Shown: piece after piece, positions 45,481 through 56,129 of the stretch
Layout: each line of letters starts with the position of its first letter
Position numbering within the stretch: position 1 is the stretch's first letter
DNA from: Ceratotherium simum simum
Taxonomy: Eukaryota; Chordata; Mammalia; Perissodactyla; Rhinocerotidae
Direction: 5' to 3'
NCBI RefSeq assembly: GCF_000283155.1
Contig: NW_004454177.1
Location: 1,372,802 to 1,436,801 of the forward strand
Length of the DNA: 64,000 bases
Notes under the pieces: generated by a model
Told to the model about the DNA's origin: nothing
Database searches by the model: none
What the model saw: only the letters and a program-made list of their open reading frames with translations
Program-made: the position numbers and the translations under genes

Positions 45481-45932
45481 TTTAGCTTTCTTTTAAAACG
45501 GCTGGGAGCAAAGCAGCTCCTGCAGTGGTGGGGCAGAAATTGAGGTCGAGAAACCTGGGAGGGGCAAGAACCTGGCCCGCTCGGTTTCCGGCTCGGTTTT
45601 CCCCGGGCCTGGCCGGTGGTATTCAGCACCGCGGACAGCTCCCCGCCCCGCCCCAGCGCACCGCACCCTCCCCTCCGCCGCTGGCAGCCTTGCCATTGGC
45701 TCTCCCTGCTCCCCTCTCCACGCTGCCAATTCTCCTACACATAGACCCAACCTACTCAGGAGCTTGTCTTCTCGCCTCTCCAGCGCCCGGCGTAGCCCAG
45801 GCCGAGGAGAGATCCGCGGGGATCCGAGCCTCGGAGGGTGGTTGTCGGTTCTCGACCAGGCTTGCTGAGACGCTGCCTGCTTCTTACACTTCATCCCCGG
45901 CCCTCGCCCTGTGGCAGGCGCTCGGGCTCAAG
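45481..45932 (+). promoter_or_regulatory. BSX: BSX proximal promoter and 5' UTR region
   Basis: This GC-rich, CpG-containing stretch lies immediately upstream of the BSX start codon. It contains an inverted CCAAT box (ATTGG, 45695-45699), a direct CCAAT box (45726-45730) and the RE1-like element at 45622-45642. A TTTAAAA run at about 45492-45498 is the only TATA-like string. The transcription start cannot be fixed from sequence alone; I infer it lies within this block because of the CCAAT boxes and base composition. Confidence 0.6.
45622..45642 (+). promoter_or_regulatory. RE1/NRSE-like REST binding site
   Basis: The 21-bp site reads as left half TTCAGCACC and right half CGGACAG with canonical spacing. 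By eye it matches the canonical RE1 at 19 of 21 positions, differing at position 10 (A to G) and position 19 (G to T). It sits about 290 bp upstream of the BSX ATG. REST represses neuronal genes outside neurons, which fits a brain-restricted gene; occupancy is inferred. Confidence 0.7.
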
Positions 45933-46194
45933 ATGAATCTCAACTTCACCTCCCCTCTACACCCGGCGTCTTCTCAGAGGCCCACATCCTTCTTCATCGA
46001 GGACATCCTGCTGCACAAGCCCAAGCCGCTAAGGGAGGTGGCCCCTGACCATTTCGCCAGCTCTCTGGCGTCCCGGGTGCCTCTGCTAGACTATGGCTAT
46101 CCCCTTATGCCCACACCCACCCTCCTGGCTCCTCACCCCCATCACCCTCTGCATAAGGGAGATCACCACCATCCTTATTTCCTCACCACCTCGG
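45933..46194 (+). CDS. BSX: BSX coding exon 1
   Basis: The exon encodes residues 1-87 and the first base of codon 88 (Gly). It starts MNLNFTSPL and ends in TTSG, followed by a consensus GTAAGT donor at 46195-46200. It carries the eh1-like FFIEDIL motif (residues 20-26) and the His-rich HPHHPLHKGDHHHPY stretch (residues 68-82), both before the homeodomain. Confidence 0.96.
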
Positions 46195-49100
46195 GTAAGT
46201 AACAGGGGCCTAAAGGTATGGGGGGCAGGTCTTCCAGCGCAGACCCTAAGCCTGTGATGGAGCCTAGGAAGCCAAGCCTGGCTTGGCGTTCTCCTTCCCT
46301 AAGTGACAGTGGAAGGTTGGGGATACGGCTGAGAACATGGGGAGCTCCCTTGAGGCATACCAACTCATGGGGATAACTCGTGGTCACTCCACACTCTTTA
46401 TAATGGAGGAAATGTTCCTAGCCAAGAGGTGGCTGGAAGTTTTGATGATGTTCTTGGTGGGCAGTGCTCAGTGTCTTTCGTAGTCTTCCTGACCACTTTG
46501 GTCCAGTTCTCAATCCAGATTCTCTTCCTCTCCCTGCTCTGAGAGAGACCTCTGACCGCACCATCCTATGGATTGGAACTCAACTTTCCAGCTCAGAAGT
46601 TCAAAAGGCTCCAGTGGGTCCAACTCGCTTCTCCCGGGTGCTGAGCATTCGCTGATACTGCAGGGACTTAGAAGTGAACGAGAGTTTGGGATATTCTTAG
46701 GACTGAAGGTGGGGGCTGGCCCAAATAAGGGAGAAAGGGTAAGAAAAAAAAAAGGGAAAGATGCAGCTCCTCTTTAACCCTCTTCATTCCTAACATCTAG
46801 GATTTAACTCACAATCTTGGGCTCCGCTGCCCTCCTCTGCCCCGGTTGCTTGTGTCCCTGGAGCCCAGAGCCAAAGTATTTTGATTTCCCAGGCGTGGCG
46901 AGGAGCTGGGGCCTGCATAGTCTGGTTGGGACAGGGAGACGTGGGGTAATACCGAGGATTTTTCTGCCTTGCTCTGAAAGGCCACATTCACGCTTTCCTC
47001 TCCGGCATTTTCATTCCAGCCAGAATAGAATAATCTGTTGAGTCCAGATGCAGAGCGCAGCTGGAAAAACAACATGGTTGGGGCGGGGGCTGTGGAAAGA
47101 TATGAGATTTTGTGAAATGTGGGCTCTGGAATCCACGACAAAAGCTAAAAGAGTTTGTGAAACGGTAAAATCCAGACTCTCGGCACTGGGTTGGAAAGGC
47201 AATTATCAAGCCGAAGTCTGCAGCTCGGCATTGGCTTCATCACCCTGCCAGTGACAGTCTCTACTGGCCTGCACCCCTGTTCCCCCAAATAGCAGTGGCC
47301 AAAGCCCACGATACCGAAACTGCTTATTTTCTCTTTTTTTTCCCTGAGATTGGCGAATATTGATGTCTGTGGCAGTTTGTCTGCTTGATTCGTTTCAGAC
47401 ACAGTAAAGCCTGCAAGAGTCAGGAAAGACAGAAGTCTTCCCCGACACTGCCACTGCTGTGGCAAAGCACTTCAATCCTTCTGCTTGGGGTCGGAGGGAA
47501 AGAATGAGCAAAAGAATGAGGATCAGATTAGAGAGCCGGGTCCTCAGTGCCACCCGGAAACTGATAAGGAAACGTGTGAGGCGGGAATTGCCACTCCGTT
47601 CTTGCCTCTTAGCCTCTCTGGATAAGAGTTTTGATCTGTTCCCTTAGGCGGCAGGCAGGGAAAATAGGGGCGGCTCGGGAATGAGAAAGGTGCTTTTTAG
47701 TGAGGTTAGGAGGCAAGATCACATTCACTCCCCTACTAGCCCCAGAACAACAGAGTGTCATTAGGGGTCTGGAAGGATGCAGGGTGAAGGGAGAGACAGT
47801 TCTGGACCACCCGACATTTGCAAGAAAACTTCGGGAGACGCAACAGAGGACAGGGCACTGGCAGACGCTATGGAAGTCTCTCCAAGAAGATATTTTTTAA
47901 GGCCTTCGGATCTATTTTTATAATTTTCTTTTCCGTTTTACTTACTTTTTATTGTTTATATTTCTAGATGGCCTTTCTGATAAAGATCTCCAAGTGCTAT
48001 TCTTGCGATTTTTTTTCCTGCCTTGGGAGAAGGGCTCGAGGAGCTTTGGAGCAAGGAGGGGACTGGTGGAGGAAAGAGGCAGAGGGAGGCGCTGGGGACC
48101 AGGGTGGGGAGTGGAGCGGGGTTGCTCCGGGGTGACTGGGCTCTGCCCATCTGGTTGCTCTTCTCTCTGCAGGCATGCCGGTCCCCGCGCTCTTCCCGCA
48201 CCCCCAGCACACCGAGCTGCCGGGGAAGCACTGCCGCCGCCGCAAAGCTCGCACGGTTTTCTCAGACTCGCAGCTCTCTGGCCTGGAGAAGAGATTCGAG
48301 ATCCAGCGCTACCTGTCCACGCCAGAGCGGGTGGAGCTGGCCACTGCCCTCAGCCTGTCCGAGACCCAGGTGGGCCGCAGGGGAGGAGGCCCTGATCTCT
48401 GCTTCGCTCTCTTCTCCCCTCCCCTCAACTCCTGACACATTCTGGACCCACTGCGGAGTGCTTGAGTGGGAATGACCCCCTTCCCTTTATTCCAGGCGTC
48501 TCCAAAGATCCTTAGCAAAAGTAGCGACACCTCCAACCTCACGTCAGACTTACCGAAGCAAAATCTCTCGAGCAGGCTCTGGACGTGGAGGAAAACCTCC
48601 TTGGGTGATTCTGATGATTACTCCCTGTCTGAGAGCTAACAACTCTGTGCGTCCCTGGCTCCTCTCCGATAAGGGCAGTAACCCGCATCAGATGTAAAAT
48701 AAGAGATAAGATGGGTTCTTGTCCTGAGAGAAGCCCACACAAGGAGATTTTTTATTTTAATCTCTCGGATAGCCACAAGTCTTCATATCCTCCCCACCCC
48801 CCAACACACACACAATTTAAGCTCTCTCTCTACTGCCCTGCCCTGAATGGAAGAACTTTTTTTCTTCCACATGCTATTCGCCTGCAGCCTCAAAACTCCT
48901 TCCTTCACTCCCTCTCTATATTCTCTGTACCTGGAAACCCAGTGTGCTGTGCAATCATTAGCCCTCCCAGGCCCCAGTGGTTTTCTCTCTGATGAGAACC
49001 AGCAAGTTTGATTCTTATCCTCCTGTCCAGGAGTCTTGCTGGACCAGGCATTTAGATGTCACAGAGGAATGTAAGTTGAACGTAAAGGAGACTCATTCAT

Positions 49101-49645
49101 GCAGCACTTACCATTAGTAATTCTAATTAATAACGTTATTAGTATTTACTAACCGCATTTTGATCCTTGTTATTTCGGTACAATTCTGGGAGCCTTAGGA
49201 TGTTTGCTTCTCATTCAGCCTAAGACGATAACTTGTGAGCAATTCAGGTGTGACTTAACGAGGGTGAGACTTGTCACAGCTATTGGATAATTGGTCAGTG
49301 GCTTGCGGTTCATTTTCCTAAACCCCAGCAATAGCTCAGATCTTAGCTCAGTAACTATGAGTCTGAAGGAATGACGTGGTTTAATCTTTTTCTCCCCGAA
49401 ATCAGGTGAAAACGTGGTTCCAGAACCGGCGGATGAAGCATAAAAAGCAGCTGAGGAAAAGTCAAGACGAGCCCAAAGAGCCGGACGGGCCCGAGAGCGC
49501 TGAGGGCAGTCCCCGCCGCCCCGAGCCCGCGCCCGCTGAGGCTCGGCCAGGCCGGCCCGCAGGCCCCTTTGTGCTGACCGAACCGGAGGACGAGGTGGAC
49601 ATTGGGGACGAGGGGGAGCTCGGCTCAGGGCCGCACGTGCTCTGA
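45933..49645 (+). CDS. BSX: BSX, brain-specific homeobox transcription factor (3 exons, complete)
   Basis: The CDS joins 45933-46194, 48173-48369 and 49406-49645, giving 232 residues against about 233 in human BSX. Residues 110-169 are a homeodomain with the invariant W48, F49, Q50, N51 and R53 (WFQNRR). The second intron falls between homeodomain residues 44 and 45, a common homeobox intron position. The N-terminus has an eh1-like FFIEDIL motif (residues 20-26) and His-rich runs near 68-81. The C-terminus is Pro/Glu-rich and ends in an acidic tail closing with GPHVL. The start is the first in-frame ATG and has A at -3; the frame stays open upstream to about 45525 without another ATG. Splice sites are GTAAGT/CTGCAG and GTGGGC/ATCAG. 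Known role of the family: a nuclear DNA-binding factor of hypothalamic NPY/AgRP neurons and the pineal gland, linked to feeding and locomotor drive. No frameshift or stop is seen, so it should be functional. Confidence 0.97.
46195..48172 (+). other. BSX: BSX intron 1
   Basis: This is a GT-AG intron of 1,978 bp with phase 1 (it splits a Gly codon). It has no recognisable SINE or LINE insertion, which is unusual given how repeat-rich the flanks are. No other gene is seen inside; open frames on both strands here have no recognisable protein content. Confidence 0.9.
48173..48369 (+). CDS. BSX: BSX coding exon 2 (homeodomain helices 1-2)
   Basis: The exon starts after a pyrimidine-rich acceptor ending TCTCTCTGCAG and completes the split Gly codon. 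It encodes residues 88-153, including the basic arm RRRKAR and homeodomain positions 1-44 (from 48238). It ends SLSETQ before the donor GTGGGC at 48370. Confidence 0.96.
48370..49405 (+). other. BSX: BSX intron 2
   Basis: This is a GT-AG intron of 1,036 bp with phase 0, inside the homeodomain (residues 44/45). It is repeat-free. The last ~330 bp (about 49060-49390) are AT-rich with TAATTAATAA and other homeodomain-type core sites and may be a conserved intronic element. Confidence 0.88.
49060..49390. promoter_or_regulatory. BSX: Candidate conserved intronic element in BSX intron 2
   Basis: AT-rich and repeat-free: TCTAATTAATAACGTTATTA and GGATAATTGGTCAG, plus a CRE-like TGACGTGG at about 49373-49380 just before exon 3. 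Regulatory role inferred. Confidence 0.35.
49406..49645 (+). CDS. BSX: BSX coding exon 3 (recognition helix, C-terminus, stop)
   Basis: The exon encodes VKTWFQNRRMKHKKQL, the DNA-recognition helix, then a charged Pro/Glu/Ala-rich linker and the acidic C-terminal tail. It ends with TGA at 49643-49645. The acceptor is a T-rich tract ending AATCAG (49405). The linker around residues 180-203 is the part most likely to vary between species. Confidence 0.96.
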   Translation: MKTWFQNRRMKHKKQLRKSQDEPKEPDGPESAEGSPRRPEPAPAEARPGRPAGPFVLTEPEDEVDIGDEGELGSGPHVL

Positions 49646-50731
49646 GCTGCTTGGCTGGGGAGGCGGGGAGGACACTGTGGGGCGGGGCGCGGGTCCCTCC
49701 CGGACCGGAAGACTCGGACTCCGGTCCCGGGGCGGGATCAGCTCCTGGAAGACAAACACAACACACCTGTCAACCCTCCAACCCGTGCGGAGCCAGCGCG
49801 GCCCGCGCCTCACGCGCTCCTCCGGCTCCTGCCCGCCGCGTCCCCGCTGCAGGCGAGTGCGCCCGGGTGAGCTCCTTCCCGCGCCCCGCGTCTTCAGCGG
49901 CGCAAACTGCAACTTGAGCTCTTGGCTCTCTAATTCGGTGAGGGAGGTGTTCTCTGCCGCGATCGCAGACCCCCTCGGCCCTCACTTCTCAGCCACCTGC
50001 CCCCAGCTTCGTTGTCCAGGTTCCGCGGCCTCTCCACCCGAACCCTTTGCCCTTCATTGGGCAGGCAGATGGGCTGCAGGTAAGAGACCGGGTGGCCGGG
50101 CTTTCCGCTCTGCTGGGATCCAGGCAGAGCCACAATCTGATCCTTAACACGTCCACGTCGGGACGGACTCCCGCGCTGCTCGCCGCTAACTTCCCACTTG
50201 AGTCCCTCCACCCCCGTCTCTAACTCAAATACTAAGGTGACTCCCTTCCTCTCAGGGCGGCGCTTCCATCCACTCCCGTCACTGTTCCCGTCAAGAGCTC
50301 CCCTCTGCACCCTGGCGCCCTCCTGAGCTTGTGGCCCCCAGGCACCGGCGCTCTTTCCGCCCCCCGCCCCGCCCCGACACTGAGCGGCGCCCGTGCGCAG
50401 CGAGAAACTTGGGCAGAGAAAACCCGCAATTTCTGCTTCCCGCCTTGCTTGCGCGCCTGTCCCGCACCTCTTCCGCGTCCCACGGGCTACCGATATTTTA
50501 AAAGTGAGTGTTCCTCGGGTTGTGTGTGGAAACGCTCATTTTTAGTGCATTTTAGGGAATGCGGAGTTTTAGTAAGATTAAGGCTAAAGAGGAATACGCA
50601 TCCCCTTACGGGCGTGCACCTGTTTGGTGACTATTGAGGTGGGGCAGGAGTCTGATTGGCCCAGCGCGTTGCTCCTCTCTCTCTCGCTCTCTTCCCCTCT
50701 CCCCAGGTTTGCAATCTCTTTAGATAATAAA
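49646..50731 (+). other. BSX: BSX 3' flank / probable 3' UTR, GC-rich
   Basis: A GC- and CpG-rich stretch follows the BSX stop codon to about 50500. It carries no repeat and no credible second coding gene. The first AATAAA on the plus strand after the stop is at 50726-50731, preceded by pyrimidine-rich sequence, so a 3' UTR of about 1.1 kb is possible. A shorter UTR using a non-canonical signal cannot be excluded. Confidence 0.4.
50726..50731 (+). terminator. BSX: Candidate BSX polyadenylation signal AATAAA
   Basis: This is the first canonical AATAAA hexamer downstream of the BSX stop, about 1,080 bp away. No G/T-rich downstream element is obvious, so the call is tentative. Confidence 0.3.
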
Positions 50732-52939
50732 GGGCTCGCCGGGCAAAACTGGGGACAAACACGAGTTTCCGGGAATCGTTTGTTACCGCGTCCTCCTACG
50801 CACACGCCCCCTCCCCTCCGCCCCGGGCAGTTTCCTGTTCTCGGTAGGAATGAACGGGGCTAACGACCTTTCGTTAACAGATCCAGTTTCTCCCCATCTC
50901 GATTTTTCTATTTTTAATCGTTTAATAGTCTTGACTTCCACCTACGTGGAAAAGGTCACCGCAAATGGCATTTTTTGAGTCTGAAATGCTGGGACAGAGA
51001 TCTCTTAATATTTGGAGTTTGAAATTATGCTAACGAATTGTGTGACGACACTACATACCCAGTACACTTATCAGATACAGCAGCCGTGTCAGAGGCGACC
51101 TCAGCTTGCAATCTTCCTTTTGCTCTGGTTGTGTATGTAGGTAAGTGAGTCCAGGAAGGCTGGAAAAGAGTGAGTGTGGCGAGGTGGAGTTCTGACCCTT
51201 GGGTTCCAATGATTAATAATAATTATATAGACCACAGTGGTGTGAGCTTGGGTTACATTTAATCTTTTTGGTTCCTTATTTCTCTAATAAGAGGATGAAT
51301 CCTAAAGATCCTTCTAGGTCTAAGTTCTATGATTCTATGAATGTAGCAGTAGGCAATTTTTTTTTCCACAATAGGCTTGTTTGGGGAAGCATTAACTTAA
51401 GCAAAGATAAGCGTCAGAGTGAGACCTTTATCCATTCTGCATCATGTAGGAGGCAAAGCTACTGCTTTACAAACATAGTGATTGTATAGCTGTTTGGATT
51501 TTCCGAAGTGCTGTTGATCAATCATCGATCTTGTAGTCACAGACAACAAGGATTATTTTTCCCTTTCATAGATAAGGAAATTGAGGTTTGGCAAGATTGA
51601 AGGGTTTACCCATGAAATCAGGACTAGCTAACAGCCAAAGCAGGACAAAAAAATCTCTCTTCTGACTCCTTGTTCATTTCTTTGCCCAATCCACTTTGTT
51701 TTCTTCTGGGAACAGTGCATTGGTTGGCATCTTGCCTCTCTCACTTTATGTGAATGCCTCTCATTTATTTAGATTGAGTAGATGTGCTCTTAAAAGTAAA
51801 TCTAGGCCCAGATTTCTTCTCTCTCTCCTTGTTCAGATAATGACAGTACCATTTTAAGGCAAGAGTTTTTGGCAAATGCTTTACAATAAGACAAAAGACT
51901 TGTTTATAGAAAAAAAGTGACTTGTGAATAAGAATGTTCCTGGTAACCAGGAAGGGAATGTAGATACTATTATACAAGGGGGAAATCTCAAATTCTTCTA
52001 ATCCTAGGAAGAACAGCTACTAAAAGGAATTTGGGGAGAATCTTTAAAGTGAGTAGAAATACTATGTTTTGGAAATTTTTTTTTTAATTTAAATTAGATG
52101 CTTAACAAAAACCCAAAAGCACTAGGCATTTATCTCTTTCTTCTTCTGTCTTCACAAGAAGATGCCAGGGCTTATTTTGGGTCTAAAAGGAGCAGATCAG
52201 GTACGTTTCATGAACTTTTGAAAAGGCAGGTAAACAGGAAACATTGTTAGCATAGGCACAGCTCTGCCTGATTGGCAGAATGAATCCTGGAGTCCAGGGA
52301 ATGGCTGGCTGTGTCTTTGCTTCATGAGCATTAAACATGGGAAGATGCTCATTCTGCCTCATCGTGGTCCTCCCTTTGTGGCTGTTCTTGGCTAAATTCA
52401 GTGGGAAGGAAAGAGCTCAGACCTGCCGCATCAGCCACACTGACTGTGACACTGTTTTCTCATCAGACAGTATTCCCTGAAATTGATGGCAAACAATTCA
52501 ATAGTAAAGTTCTCCTAAGTTTTCCTTTTCCTTTTTTTATACACAGGGGGTTAGTGATGATAGTAGAGGATAGACACAATTTAGTCTCAATTTAATGTAA
52601 CATGATAGCACTTTTTGTTTTTGGCCTTCAATACTGATCAAAGCCTCCATAGGCTGAAAACATATTTTGTCTGAATTACCCAGGCTTTTGCCTCAACTCA
52701 GTTTCACTTGGTGGTGAAGATCTAACAAAACCACGTTCATTATGATATATTAAAGAAAGACATACATAGGTCTGATTCTGAAGGGGCAAAAACATCTTAA
52801 AATAGCCGCAGTGGGCAAGTTATCTACCTGTAATCCCAGATGTAGTAAATAATTTGTTCCGTATGTGTTCTTAATGCCGTTTCTGATGGACCTCGTTTCT
52901 TAGATTCTCGGAGAGGGGCTCTTGATAATGTTGCTGCGC
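50732..52939. other. Intergenic, weak L3 and MIR remnants
   Basis: 51285-51345 looks like a CR1/L3 3' terminus (GATCCTTCTAGGTCTAAGTT, CTATGATTCTATGA). 51500-51640 resembles an antisense MIR (TAGATAAGGAAATTGAGG). No gene seen. Confidence 0.45.
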
Positions 52940-53020
52940 ACGTGACATAAGAACATAAGAAATGGACAACAGCCATTTAGCTCAGTATCAGCTGATAGTG
53001 GCACTAAGAGGTGATTAATT
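52940..53020 (+). mobile_element. Ancient CR1-like fragment
   Basis: GACATAAGAACATAAGAAAT, then CCATTTAGCTCAGTATC and TGATAGTGGCACTAAGAG, follow in order the phrases found in amniote CR1 3' regions, with an internal deletion of about 18 bp. In mammals such remains are very old. Confidence 0.5.
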
Positions 53021-53289
53021 GGAATCCATGACACCACTTCAGAAGACAGAGGACTGGTTCTTGTCAATGTGTTTGATAACTAGACATATAGAGATGTGAA
53101 GGCACAGAGCAAACGGAATGCTTTCTGGTGCTAAGAGAATTGTGCAATAAACATATTTAGTTGAAGCAGTGACTCCCTGGTCTTCTTGAATTGGGCTCAA
53201 TATATGTGCAAAAATAATGAGTTAATTGAAATATTTTATATTATATTTATGTTATCTTCTTGGCATCACATTTTAAAGAGCATGTTAAG

Positions 53290-53750
53290 CTATAATTCAT
53301 CCAGTATACAGGAACCTGGATAGTAAAAGGTTTGGAAAACAACAAAGGAGTGTGAGCTTTTTAGCTTGCAGAAGCAAAACTTTGGGGAGGGGAGGAAGAG
53401 GAGATTAGCTATGGTAGTTGTATTTGAATGGTTGCAGAGCTATTATGTATCAAGGGGTGTATCTAGTCTGCCATGCCAAAGAGGGCAGAACCAGAACCAA
53501 TGGGTGGTTCCAGGGAAGCAGATTTTGGAAGAACATTTTGAAAACCTTCTGTCAGCCAGGTGCGGTGTCATCCATCAATAGAACAGGCTAAGTCCACAAA
53601 ATCTAATGACCTACTAGAAAAGTTTGAGCAGAAGCTGGAAGGCAAAACATTAGGGATGCTCTATTATGGATTTCTCCATTAGTGGGATGTTGAGTTAGAT
53701 ATCCTGTTTGGTTCTTTGTAACCCTTAAGATCCTAGTATTCTATCTTCTT
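53290..53750 (+). mobile_element. L3/CR1 LINE 3' region
   Basis: Sense CR1/L3: GAGGGCAGAACCAGAACCAA followed by TGGGTGG, GGAAGCAGATTTTGGAAGAA, and the terminal GTTAGATATCCTG ... CCTAGTATTCTATC. Confidence 0.65.
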
Positions 53751-53984
53751 TTTGCAGGAAAGGAACTATCAGTTCCAACTTATTAAAATTATTTGTCATC
53801 TCACTAAGAAGATTTCAGTTCATACACTCTAATTTAAGTAAATGTATCCATAACAGAGTTAAGAGAAACAAGAAAAAGAAAAGGATATTCTTTTATTCAT
53901 TAAAGAAGTCCCAAACACCTCATTCTAGAAAGTAAGTGAAAACAAAGGGATGTTCCACTGCATTAAGGACCAATATGTAGTAAT

Positions 53985-54580
53985 GAAGGAGTTGTCAGTG
54001 TTAGAAGAGACAAGATCTAAGCCCTTCATTTTATTGAAGTGAAGAAATTAAGATCCAGATATAATGAATGCCTTGCCAATGTCGGATAGACAGTGGCAGA
54101 ATTAAGACTAGAAGCCAATTTTAATTATCACACCTTACCATTAATTCATGTGATAAAAGTCATTATATTATGTGGACGAGAGGATTTTGCATAGCAATTT
54201 TGGATGTGAAATTAAAAAATTTAGCTGGAAATTATCTAGTAAAAGCTTACATCAACTTATGGAAAAACTGATTAAGAGCAATCTAAAACTCAAATTGGCT
54301 TTCCTAGAATGTACTGAGTCCCTTTGTCCTGTTTTCGTTCAAGCCAAGGTTGAATAACCACTTGCTGGGATGTTTTAGAAGAGGTTCATATATCCAATAG
54401 GATGAGCTAGATGATCTCTAAGCTACTTCAAATCTCTAATTTTTCTATTCTAAAAATTTTGGCCTAATCTCCTTTGATTACAGATGAGGCAACTGATAGA
54501 GAGATTGACTTGCCCAAGGTCATATGGCCTATTAATTTGATGAGTTACAGAATTAGTACAGGTAGAAGTCAGAGATAGTT
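53985..54580. mobile_element. MIR and L3 fragments
   Basis: 53985-54115 is an antisense MIR-like stretch. 54330-54455 is a sense L3/CR1 3' end (GAGCTAGATGATCTCTAAGC). 54455-54580 is an antisense MIR (TTGACTTGCCCAAGGTCATA). Confidence 0.55.
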
Positions 54581-55554
54581 CCCATAAAAATTTAGGAGTG
54601 AGATGAAAATTTGAAACAATTCTCATCTTTTCTCTCTGGTTAGATTTTCACCATTGTATTTTCTGGTTTTAATCCCCCAAAGACACATTTCTTTTCAATT
54701 TTATTTACTTCTTCCTTCTTAGAATTCCCAGTGTGTACGCCAGAGAACCTTTCCTCCATGATTTTATTTATAATAATGCTGTGAGCCTTCTATTATTACT
54801 TTCCTTATGATATTGTGGAGCCACAATCGGATTTGGCATCACAGCCACTGGCTAGATGTCTTGGCTTAGAGACTTAAATTCTAATCTTACTTTTGCTAAT
54901 GGTTATGTTACTTCTCTTGGCATTTGCAAAATGAGGAGAGTGCCCTATAAATCAGTTAAGAATGGTGAGGGGGTGTGAGAGAAAAGATATAAAAGTACCT
55001 ACTGTGAGATCTTGAATGGAAAGTGCAAGAGGAAGATGATGCATTACAATATAGATCTGAAATATCAGCTTGGTCCTTGACACCAGACTGCGCAGGACTA
55101 CACTGTAATGTGTTTAACTAAAAGGTGAGCGTTAGTCTCGTGCCCCATCACCATCATTACAAAGGGCTTATTTTGTCTCTTTCTAAGGAATTTTATTTTT
55201 TTTATAACTTCATCTTATTATCTCTTTGTCATTGTCCTGCATGGACTAAGAGAGGACGCATGAGCCCTGGATGAAATAGGAGTCAGAAAGGTATTAAGGA
55301 TGCTTCAATTAGAATGTTCTTTTTTCTCCCCCTTACCTGTCCCACCCTGATCATGCCCCAGAGTTTCTGTTATCCTACTTGGTGACAGACAGAATGCTAT
55401 ATGGAGAGAAGTTAGGATTCAAATTCATGCATACCCTTTTAAGAGACAAAGAATTGCCTGTGATTCCAGTTCAGAATCTACCAGGGAAATCCAGGATTAA
55501 GCTTCCTTCTGAAGCTTTTAAGAAAAGTTTTTAGTTTGAAAAAGGCACACCTTG
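54581..55554. other. Intergenic, no recognised feature
   Basis: Weak MIR-like text at 54850-54940; otherwise unique. Confidence 0.4.
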
Positions 55555-55776
55555 GGGGCCGGCCCAGCAGCGCAAGCGGTTGGGTGCGCGCGCTCCACTG
55601 TGGCGGCCCGGGGTTCGCGGGTTCGGATCCCTGGCGGCACCAACGCACTGTATGTCGGGCCATGCTGTGGCAGTGTCCCATATAAAGTAGAGGAAGATGG
55701 GCACGGTCTTCCTCAGCAAAAAAAGAGGAGGATTGGCAAATGTTAGCTCAGGGCCGATCTTCCTCAAAAAAAAAAA
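55555..55776 (+). mobile_element. ERE-type SINE, GAGGAAGAT subtype (copy L)
   Basis: It starts GGGGCCGGCCCAGCAGCGCA with B box GGTTCGGATCC and A-tail. Target duplication AAAGGCACACCTT (55541-55553, 55777-55789). It lacks the ATGTTAGCCCAGGGCC segment between the two modules. Confidence 0.93.
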
Positions 55777-56129
55777 AAAGGCACACCTTATGAATATATC
55801 TCTGAGACAAGAATAAATGAAATAGTTGTTTAGAAATATTGACTAATGTAATCCTTTGTATTATCTGATCATTTCTAACATCCATTCTCTCCCTAGCCTC
55901 CATGGCTATAGATAATGGAGTAATTAAATGTACTTGCCAATATCCTAGCCAGAAGTTAAAGAATGGCCAAATAGTCTTTATTCCTCCTCAGTGCTTGACT
56001 TGGGAAGGGCAACAAACTGTAGATAGCAATGGGAATAGGGATAGAAGCGTGGCTCTATCCTGAGTTTCAAGTGGGAATAATTTACAAGCTAAAAGCAAAG
56101 AATGAATACTTCATGCTTGCTCTGATCTT
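55777..56129. other. Intergenic, no recognised feature
   Basis: Unique sequence. Confidence 0.4.

Noticed and set aside
45525..45932. N-terminal extension of BSX from the open upstream frame
   Set aside because: No upstream in-frame ATG, GC-rich sequence containing the RE1 element; the MNLNFTSPL start matches the known protein.
49215..50310. Long frames (up to 183 codons) overlapping and following BSX exon 3 on both strands
   Set aside because: Shadows of the GC-rich exon and its flank. Only the BSX frame continues a spliced homeodomain.
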